Of a stretch of 6,757 nt of DNA, positions 1-4,793 are shown piece by piece. Within the stretch, counting starts at the first letter, position 1; the number at the start of each line of letters is the position of its first letter. The stretch comes from an uncultured Collinsella sp. (GTDB lineage Bacteria; Actinomycetota; Coriobacteriia; Coriobacteriales; Coriobacteriaceae): positions 1 through 6,757 of the forward strand of contig CATYJC010000097.1 of assembly GCA_958407555.1 (NCBI GenBank), read 5' to 3'. A program made the translations under genes and the position numbers. The notes below the pieces were generated by a model. That model made no database searches. It was not told where the DNA came from and saw only the letters and a program-made list of their open reading frames with translations.

Positions 1-148
1 CGGGCAGCTTGTCCTGCTTGACGGTAATCGTCAGCTGGTCCTCGCACTGCCACTCGACCTTCTCGATGCTGCCCGGAACGGCGCGGCGCAGAGCCTCGAC
101 ATGGCTCTCGCAGCGGCGGGCATACACCTTGTTCTCAGTTTCAATCAT
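1..148 (-). CDS. hyfG: Hydrogenase-4 large-subunit polypeptide HyfG, N-terminal fragment (NuoC-like region)
   Basis: An open frame starts with ATG at 148 and runs off the left edge, giving 49 complete codons without a stop. The ATG lies 3 bases after the hyfF stop and is preceded by the purine-rich GAGGTGGAG at 155-163, which supports this start. Residues 23-49 (AVPGSIEKVEW then QCEDQLTITVKQDKLP) recall the beginning of E. coli HycE/HyfG, where a PG turn is followed by a Trp-Gln pair, an Asp-Gln-Leu-Thr strand and a Thr-Val-Lys strand. That region is the 30-kDa/NuoC-like domain. In E. coli HycE/HyfG it is fused to the [NiFe] catalytic domain, which carries two CxxC pairs for the metal site. 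The fused part lies outside this window, so I cannot tell whether this is a fused protein or a stand-alone NuoC-like subunit followed by a separate large subunit. The product would sit on the cytoplasmic side, attached to the membrane arm encoded upstream. Confidence 0.8.
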   Translation of the reverse strand, partial: MIETENKVYARRCESHVEALRRAVPGSIEKVEWQCEDQLTITVKQDKLP

Positions 149-151
149 TCG

Positions 152-1711
152 TTACTCCACCTCGCTCTGAGCGGTCTCGGTACCGAACACAGCGCGGTAC
201 ATCGGCGTCGCGTGAAGTTCCTCGGTGCTCTGCTCGAGCACAATGCCGGTCGCGGTCTCCACACCGTGCACGAGAGGCAGCGGGGTGGCAATGCCAAACC
301 ACAAGATCATGACAGCCAGGACGATTTCGGGGATAAGCATGAGCGCCGGGGCCTCATGCTTGCCCATGCCCTGGGGCGCATGGCCGAATACCGACTTGAG
401 TGCGATGCGGGTGAGCGCGGAGATGGCCACGGTAAGACCGAGGGCGACCACGATGACCAGCCACATGGGACCGGCGGTAACACCGGCGACAAAAGTCAGG
501 AACTCGGAGATAAACATGCCAAAGGGCGGGAAGGCACCAAGGCCGAGCAGCGCCAGGACGGCGAGCGCGGCGGTTGCGGGGGCAACCTCGACGACGCCCT
601 GGATCTTGGCCAGGCTACGCGTGCCAAAGGCGTGCTGGATGTTGCCGGACACGCAGAAGGCAAGCGTCTTGGTAAAGCCGTGGAACACACAGTGCAGCAG
701 GGCTGCGGCGATACCCAGCGGGCCACCGATACCCAGGCACAGGGCGATAACGCCCACGTTCTCCACAGACGAGTACGCAAAGCGGCGCTTGAGGTCGTCC
801 TGGCGAAACATCGAAAGGGCCGCCACCAAAATGGACAGCGTGCCGACGATCAGCAGCAAAAGTTGCGGATACTCGGCGCCCACGGCCTGGATAGTAAAGC
901 CGTAGAAGCGCATGATCACAAGCATGGCGCACTTAAGCAGCACACCCGAGAGCAGGGCCGAGACAGGGCTCGGGGCCTGGGAGTGGGCATCGGGCAGCCA
1001 AGTGTGCATGGGGAACAGGCCGGCCTTGGTGCCAAAGCCGATCACGATAAACGCAAAAGCGAGGCGCATGAGCGTCGGGTCGAACTGTTCGGCATACGGT
1101 AGCACGCACGACAGGAATGCGGCCTCGTGGGCGTTGGGAATCACGTCGGCGGCGTTGGCGTAGATCAGCAGTGTACCGAACAGGCCAAAGGCCACGCCGG
1201 CGGTGCAGACCATCGCATACTTCCAAGAAGCCTCGAGGGCCGTCTTGTTCTTGTAGATACCCACGAGGAACACGGTGGAAAGCGTGGTTGCTTCCACGGC
1301 GGCCCACGTGAGGATCATGTTGTTGGACAGGCACGCGAGCAGCATGGTGAACACAAACAGGCTAAACAGCGCAAAATACTGCTTGGCGCGCTCGGCGGGC
1401 ATGGAGCCCTCCTCGATATCGGCCTTTACATAGGGCAGCGAGAACAGCCCCGTAAGAAAACCGATAAAGCCGATGAGCAGCACAAAGATGGCGCCCAGCG
1501 AATCGAGGTGGAACCACAGGCCAAGAGCGCTCGCGGTGTCGCCGCTCATAAGGACGTCACCGGCCGTCACAATCGACAGCACCAGGACGGCTGCGACGGA
1601 GACCAGGTTGAGACCGGCAAACACGTTATAGGACGTGTTCTTGGGCAAAAAAGCCATGACCAGCGAGAACACCAAAGGAGTCGCGAGCAGGGCGAGAATC
1701 AACGTTTCCAT
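152..1711 (-). CDS. hyfF: Hydrogenase-4 membrane subunit HyfF (antiporter-like, NuoL/M/N family)
   Basis: The 519-residue, very hydrophobic protein is close to the usual HyfF length (about 525). It is one of three antiporter-like subunits of the Hyf membrane arm and probably has around 14 transmembrane helices. Visible family signatures in order are: WAAVEATTL with the conserved helix-5 glutamate E140; GFGTKAGLFPMHTWLPDAHS with the helix-7 lysine K229; APSPVSALLSG; LLKCAML with K260 in helix 8; DDLKRRFAYSSVENVG near 305-320; HGFTKTLAF with H344 and K348; and PPFGMFISEF near 395-404. The E-K-K-K/H chain matches the charged axis of proton-pumping complex I subunits. WAAVEATTL and the form of the 220-255 block are more HyfF-like than NuoL-like. 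ATG 1711 is chosen because GAGGGGG lies 6 bases upstream. The gene sits 3 bases after hyfE and 3 bases before hyfG, so it is certainly cotranscribed. Its helix-12 region (LTVAISALTRIALKSVFG, near 426-443) carries R435 and K439. A plain complex I or Mrp subunit is the alternative, made unlikely by the neighbours. Confidence 0.93.
   Translation of the reverse strand: METLILALLATPLVFSLVMAFLPKNTSYNVFAGLNLVSVAAVLVLSIVTAGDVLMSGDTASALGLWFHLDSLGAIFVLLIGFIGFLTGLFSLPYVKADIEEGSMPAERAKQYFALFSLFVFTMLLACLSNNMILTWAAVEATTLSTVFLVGIYKNKTALEASWKYAMVCTAGVAFGLFGTLLIYANAADVIPNAHEAAFLSCVLPYAEQFDPTLMRLAFAFIVIGFGTKAGLFPMHTWLPDAHSQAPSPVSALLSGVLLKCAMLVIMRFYGFTIQAVGAEYPQLLLLIVGTLSILVAALSMFRQDDLKRRFAYSSVENVGVIALCLGIGGPLGIAAALLHCVFHGFTKTLAFCVSGNIQHAFGTRSLAKIQGVVEVAPATAALAVLALLGLGAFPPFGMFISEFLTFVAGVTAGPMWLVIVVALGLTVAISALTRIALKSVFGHAPQGMGKHEAPALMLIPEIVLAVMILWFGIATPLPLVHGVETATGIVLEQSTEELHATPMYRAVFGTETAQSEVE
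155..163 (-). promoter_or_regulatory. Ribosome binding site of hyfG inside the hyfF 3' end
   Basis: Read on the minus strand, GAGGTGGAG forms the last three sense codons of hyfF (Glu-Val-Glu) and lies 6 bases before the hyfG ATG, with the hyfF stop TAA in between. It fixes the hyfG start and suggests translation coupled to hyfF. Confidence 0.65.
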
Positions 1712-1714
1712 GGA

Positions 1715-2368
1715 CTACCCCCTCAGCTCGGACAGGTCGCGCGCATCGAGCGAGTGGGAGTCGTCCCAAATGCGACGCACGACGATGGACATGATGATGA
1801 CGGCAAAGATGGCGTCGGTGGCGATACCGATCTCGATGATCTCGGGAGCGGTGGGGGCCAAGAGCGCGAGCGTCACATGGCTGCCGTTTTCCATAAGGCA
1901 GTATCCAAAGATCTGCTTCATGATGTTGCGCTGCGAAATGATGCAGGTGAGACCCACAAAGAAGTGAGCGAAGCTAATAGCGAGCGCAGGCGTTGCGACC
2001 TCGGCCGTGGGCAGGCTGATCTGCGTCACGACGGCAAAGCAGATCGCGACCTCGACGGCGATGATGCAAATGGCCCACGCGGGCTTAAGGCCGGCCTTGA
2101 GCGATGCGTCGCTCGGCTCGCCCATCTTCTTGTATGCGCGGTTGAGGATATAGGGAACCAGGACGACCTTGGTGATAAAGGCAGATCCAGCCCACATAAG
2201 CAGCTCCTGCGCACCGGTAGTGGCACCGAGCGTAGCGAGCAACCCCACGAGCACCAGCGACTGCACCGCATACCAGCTGATGGAATGCTTGATGTTCTTT
2301 GAGACGACCACCATGGTGGACGTGACGATCAGAAGGCCGCCAAGGATGTTGACGATCGAATAACCCAT
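1715..2368 (-). CDS. hyfE: Hydrogenase-4 membrane subunit HyfE (NuoK/MrpC-like)
   Basis: The protein has 217 residues; E. coli HyfE has about 216. HyfE is a small integral-membrane subunit placed between the NuoH-like subunit and the antiporter-like subunits, and it shares its fold with NuoK/MrpC. Hydrophobic segments are visible near residues 5-23, 32-50, 58-75, 97-118, 125-146, 160-172 and 180-198. The most telling part is the C-terminal half. NIMKQIFGYCLMENGSHVTL (148-167) contains an intramembrane glutamate, E160, in the position used by NuoK-type proteins. PEIIEIGIATDAIFAVIIMS (175-194) is the acidic EIG...D motif typical of HyfE. The hydrophilic loop at 76-95 and the charged tail after 197 are expected to face the cytoplasm. 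ATG 2368 is supported by AGGAGGT 8 bases upstream. The gene is 13 bases after hyfD and 3 bases before hyfF. No missing residues or frame damage are apparent. Confidence 0.92.
   Translation of the reverse strand: MGYSIVNILGGLLIVTSTMVVVSKNIKHSISWYAVQSLVLVGLLATLGATTGAQELLMWAGSAFITKVVLVPYILNRAYKKMGEPSDASLKAGLKPAWAICIIAVEVAICFAVVTQISLPTAEVATPALAISFAHFFVGLTCIISQRNIMKQIFGYCLMENGSHVTLALLAPTAPEIIEIGIATDAIFAVIIMSIVVRRIWDDSHSLDARDLSELRG
1718..1724 (-). promoter_or_regulatory. Ribosome binding site of hyfF inside the hyfE 3' end
   Basis: GAGGGGG on the minus strand lies within the last codons of hyfE, immediately before its TAG stop and 6 bases before the hyfF ATG. It supports ATG 1711 as the start and implies coupling of hyfE and hyfF translation. 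Confidence 0.6.
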
Positions 2369-2376
2369 GTCGTTCT

Positions 2377-2383
2377 ACCTCCT
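2377..2383 (-). promoter_or_regulatory. Strong ribosome binding site of hyfE overlapping the hyfD stop
   Basis: AGGAGGT on the minus strand is a full-strength Shine-Dalgarno sequence, 8 bases before the hyfE ATG. Its first two bases are the AG of the hyfD TAG stop codon, so a ribosome ending hyfD sits directly on the hyfE initiation site. Confidence 0.8.
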
Positions 2384-3839
2384 AACCGATCCAGCTGGCC
2401 GAAAGCGGGCCGCTGACGATAACCATGATGATGAGCACGATGAACACGAACGCCATCGCGCGGGGAAGCGGGGCTCCCGCGGCGACCTCTTCGCTCGGCT
2501 CGCCGGGCAGGCAATAGCCCATCCACTTAAGGAACCAGGCAAAGGTGGCGACGGTCTCGGCGACCATAATGCACACGAGCACCAGGATCGCGACGTTGCC
2601 GGCACCCACGGAGAAGCCGCCGGCGATGATCTGGAACTTCGAGAAGAACGTGTTCATGGGCGGCACGCCGGCAATGGCGAGCGCAGCGACACCAAAGCCC
2701 ACGCCCGAGATCGGGTACTTCTTAACGATGCCGCGAAGCTTGGGCAGCATACGCGTGCCGAGCGTAAAGGAGAACGAACCGGCGATCAGGAAGAACAGCG
2801 TCTTGGCGAAAGCGTGGTTAAAGATGTGGCACACGGCACCGTCAAAGGCCAGCTGGCTGCCAAAGACCGAAAGGCCCAGACCAAAGAACACATAGGAGAG
2901 CTGGGCGATCGTGGAGAAGGCCAGCAGACGCTTCATGTCCTTTTGCGGCAGGTACATAAGGAAACCAAATAGCATGGTGACCATGGCGTCGATAATGGCG
3001 ACCCAGCCCACGATCTCGGGAATCTCGCCGGCAGAGACGAGTGCACGCGCGAACACGCACACGCCGACCTTGACCATCGAGGCACCATGCAGGTAGGCCG
3101 AAACAGGCGTCGGCGCCTCCATGGCCGAAGGCAGCCACATGTACATGGGAACCTGTGCGGACTTGGCCCAGGCCGCAAACAGCACGAGCAAAAGGACGAT
3201 AGCCTTGAGCTTGGCATCGAGGCCGGCAATCGCGGTAATGGCGAAGGTGCCGGTGTGGGCAAACACGATGGCGGCGCCCAGATACAGGCCGAGCGCACCG
3301 ATATGCGTGATGATCAGGGCCTTCATGCCGGCCTTCTTGGCCGTAGGCGTCATGTAGTAGCTGATGAGGCCCCAAGAGCACGCACCCGTGATCTCGAAGA
3401 ACACGAGCTGGCCCAAAAGGGTCGAGCTGTACACAAGACCGGCCATGGCACCGATAAAGGTCGCGAGGTACGCGTAGAAGCGACGACGCGGCGCGTCGGG
3501 ATGCTCACGGTTATTCTCGCTCATATAGGGAATCGAATAGATCACGACAAGCAGGCCGATACCCACAAAGGCGGGCGCGAGCAGCGTGCTCATGCGATCG
3601 AAGGTGAATCCCATGACGAGGGTCTGCCCAAACGAGATCAGGGGGACCTGCGTGTCGGGCATGCCGGCGCCAGCGAAATTCGCGGCGAGGGCAATGGTGC
3701 AGACCGTAGAGACGGCAGCACCCAAAACGCTGAACCACTTGGCGTACGGACGGGGGAACAGGGCGACGAGCACCGAGGCCACCATCGGGGCCGCGATAGC
3801 GACCAAGCCGAGAAGGGACAGACTGACTGCAAATGACAT
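2382..3839 (-). CDS. hyfD: Hydrogenase-4 membrane subunit HyfD (antiporter-like, NuoM/MrpD family)
   Basis: The protein has 485 residues, close to the 479 or so of E. coli HyfD, and is hydrophobic throughout with an estimated 14 transmembrane helices. It belongs to the proton-conducting membrane transporter family (NuoL/M/N, MrpA/D). Visible signatures are: LVFFEITGACSW with helix-5 glutamate E149; FAAWAKSAQVPMYMWLPSAM with helix-7 lysine K226; EAPTPVSAYLHGASMVKVGV with helix-8 lysine K257; PQKDMKRLLAFSTIAQLSY near 298-316; NHAFAKTLFF with H342 and K346; and PPMNTFFSKF near 393-402. Helix 12 (VAETVATFAWFLKWMGY, about 426-442) offers both E428 and K438 as the terminal channel residue. ATG 3839 follows AAGGGAG with 5 bases between and lies 15 bases after the hyfC stop. 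An Mrp or MBH antiporter subunit is possible by sequence alone. The position between hyfC and hyfE decides for HyfD. Confidence 0.92.
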   Translation of the reverse strand: MSFAVSLSLLGLVAIAAPMVASVLVALFPRPYAKWFSVLGAAVSTVCTIALAANFAGAGMPDTQVPLISFGQTLVMGFTFDRMSTLLAPAFVGIGLLVVIYSIPYMSENNREHPDAPRRRFYAYLATFIGAMAGLVYSSTLLGQLVFFEITGACSWGLISYYMTPTAKKAGMKALIITHIGALGLYLGAAIVFAHTGTFAITAIAGLDAKLKAIVLLLVLFAAWAKSAQVPMYMWLPSAMEAPTPVSAYLHGASMVKVGVCVFARALVSAGEIPEIVGWVAIIDAMVTMLFGFLMYLPQKDMKRLLAFSTIAQLSYVFFGLGLSVFGSQLAFDGAVCHIFNHAFAKTLFFLIAGSFSFTLGTRMLPKLRGIVKKYPISGVGFGVAALAIAGVPPMNTFFSKFQIIAGGFSVGAGNVAILVLVCIMVAETVATFAWFLKWMGYCLPGEPSEEVAAGAPLPRAMAFVFIVLIIMVIVSGPLSASWIG

Positions 3840-3844
3840 TGTTT

Positions 3845-3851
3845 CTCCCTT
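3845..3851 (-). promoter_or_regulatory. Ribosome binding site of hyfD
   Basis: AAGGGAG on the minus strand ends 5 bases before the hyfD ATG, in the 15-base hyfC-hyfD gap. A second purine run, TAGGAG, overlaps the hyfC stop codon about 10 bases further upstream and may help capture terminating ribosomes. Confidence 0.6.
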
Positions 3852-3854
3852 CTC

Positions 3855-4781
3855 CTACACGCCGACGACCACGAAGACAAACGCCAGAACGGCGATGCCC
3901 ACGACAGCCCAGGTCTGATTGCCAAGCACCTTAAAGCGCGAACGCGAGCAAGAGTTCTCGATCACGCCGCACACGACAAAGTCGATCAGGCACTTAACAA
4001 GGAAGATGACCGCACCCAGAACGGCGGCGGCGCCCACGGTCGTGGGCTCGCCCCAGGGGATGAAGATCGCGCAGAACCAAGCGACAACCAGGACCTGCTT
4101 CATGGACATGGCGAGCTTGGCCATGGCGAGCGACGGGCCGGAAAGCTCGGCGAGCGGGCCTTCCTGAAGCTCCTGCTCGGCCTCGGCCTGGTCAAACGGC
4201 AGCTTGCCGAGTTCCATGTAGCAGGCAATCGCAAAGGCGATGCCGGCGAGGATCACGGCGACCGGCGCGTCGATGGCGCCCGTCATGATGTGCTGACCCA
4301 TGGTGGCGATGTCGGTGGAGCCGCACACCAGGGCGGCGGCAAACAGCGCCAGCAGCATGGACGGCTCAATGAGCACGCTCATGAGCAGCTCGCGAACGCC
4401 GCCGATACCGGCGTAGGCGTTGGACGAATCCACACCGCAGAGGGCGAAGAAGAAGCGGGCGAGCGCCAGGCTGTACATGATGGTGATGGCGTCACCAAAG
4501 ACCGGGATGGGGCTTTGTGCCGTAAAGAGCGGCAAGCCCATCGCGAGCATAAAGGCGACGGCGAGGAACAGCGGCGGCATAATGCGCAGCGCAAAGCTCG
4601 CGTCCTCGCTCTGGGACTCGGGGCGCGCAAAGAGCTTGGCCAGGTCGCGGTAGTCCTGCATGATGCTGGGGCCGCGACGGTTGTGCATCTTGGCGCGGAT
4701 CACGCGACCGAGACCGGAGAAGAACGGCGCGACGGCCATAACGACCACGCCCTGCAGAACGGCAAGTACGATGTTGTTCAT
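3855..4781 (-). CDS. hyfC: Hydrogenase-4 membrane anchor subunit HyfC (NuoH/HycD family)
   Basis: This 308-residue membrane protein is the NuoH-like subunit that links the peripheral hydrogenase module to the membrane arm; E. coli HyfC has about 315 residues. Roughly eight transmembrane segments are visible. Diagnostic motifs are RRGPSIMQDYRDLAKL (35-50), the cytoplasmic loop after helix 1; SSNAYAGIGGVREL (119-132) with E131; SVLIEP with E139; and the strongly acidic loop KLPFDQAEAEQELQEGPLAE (193-212), followed by LSGPSLAM. That acidic loop corresponds to the quinone-chamber loop of complex I and in the hydrogenases contacts the large and small subunits. Its many acids (D197, E200, E202, E204, E207, E212) are all retained. 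ATG 4781 is supported by GGAGGGG 5 bases upstream and lies 12 bases after hyfB. HycD of hydrogenase-3 is the closest alternative, but the adjoining hyfD, hyfE and hyfF genes, absent from hyc operons, favour HyfC. Confidence 0.94.
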   Translation of the reverse strand: MNNIVLAVLQGVVVMAVAPFFSGLGRVIRAKMHNRRGPSIMQDYRDLAKLFARPESQSEDASFALRIMPPLFLAVAFMLAMGLPLFTAQSPIPVFGDAITIMYSLALARFFFALCGVDSSNAYAGIGGVRELLMSVLIEPSMLLALFAAALVCGSTDIATMGQHIMTGAIDAPVAVILAGIAFAIACYMELGKLPFDQAEAEQELQEGPLAELSGPSLAMAKLAMSMKQVLVVAWFCAIFIPWGEPTTVGAAAVLGAVIFLVKCLIDFVVCGVIENSCSRSRFKVLGNQTWAVVGIAVLAFVFVVVGV

Positions 4782-4786
4782 GCTCT

Positions 4787-4793
4787 CCCCTCC
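4787..4793 (-). promoter_or_regulatory. Ribosome binding site of hyfC adjoining the hyfB stop
   Basis: GGAGGGG on the minus strand directly follows the hyfB TAA stop (giving TAAGGAGGGG) and ends 5 bases before the hyfC ATG. It fixes the start and places termination and reinitiation on the same site. Confidence 0.7.

Noticed and set aside
101..1102. Long open frame on the plus strand (333 codons) opposite hyfF and hyfG
   Set aside because: Its product is a highly charged Gly/His/Asp/Arg-rich chain with no domain, as expected when the antisense of a GC-rich hydrophobic gene is translated. The opposite strand encodes well-conserved HyfF.
1127..2302. Open frame of 391 codons on the plus strand spanning the hyfE/hyfF junction
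   Set aside because: It is antisense to two clearly recognisable genes. It has low-complexity charged composition and no convincing ribosome binding site. Third-position GC bias on the coding strand explains the lack of stops.
2367..3836. Plus-strand frames at 2367-2972 and 3087-3836 opposite hyfD
   Set aside because: Both have the same charged, domain-free composition and lie wholly within the mirror of hyfD.
3840..4793. Internal promoter or terminator between hyfB, hyfC and hyfD
   Set aside because: The gaps are 12 and 15 bases, fully occupied by ribosome binding sites. There is no room for a promoter, and no GC stem followed by a T run is present.
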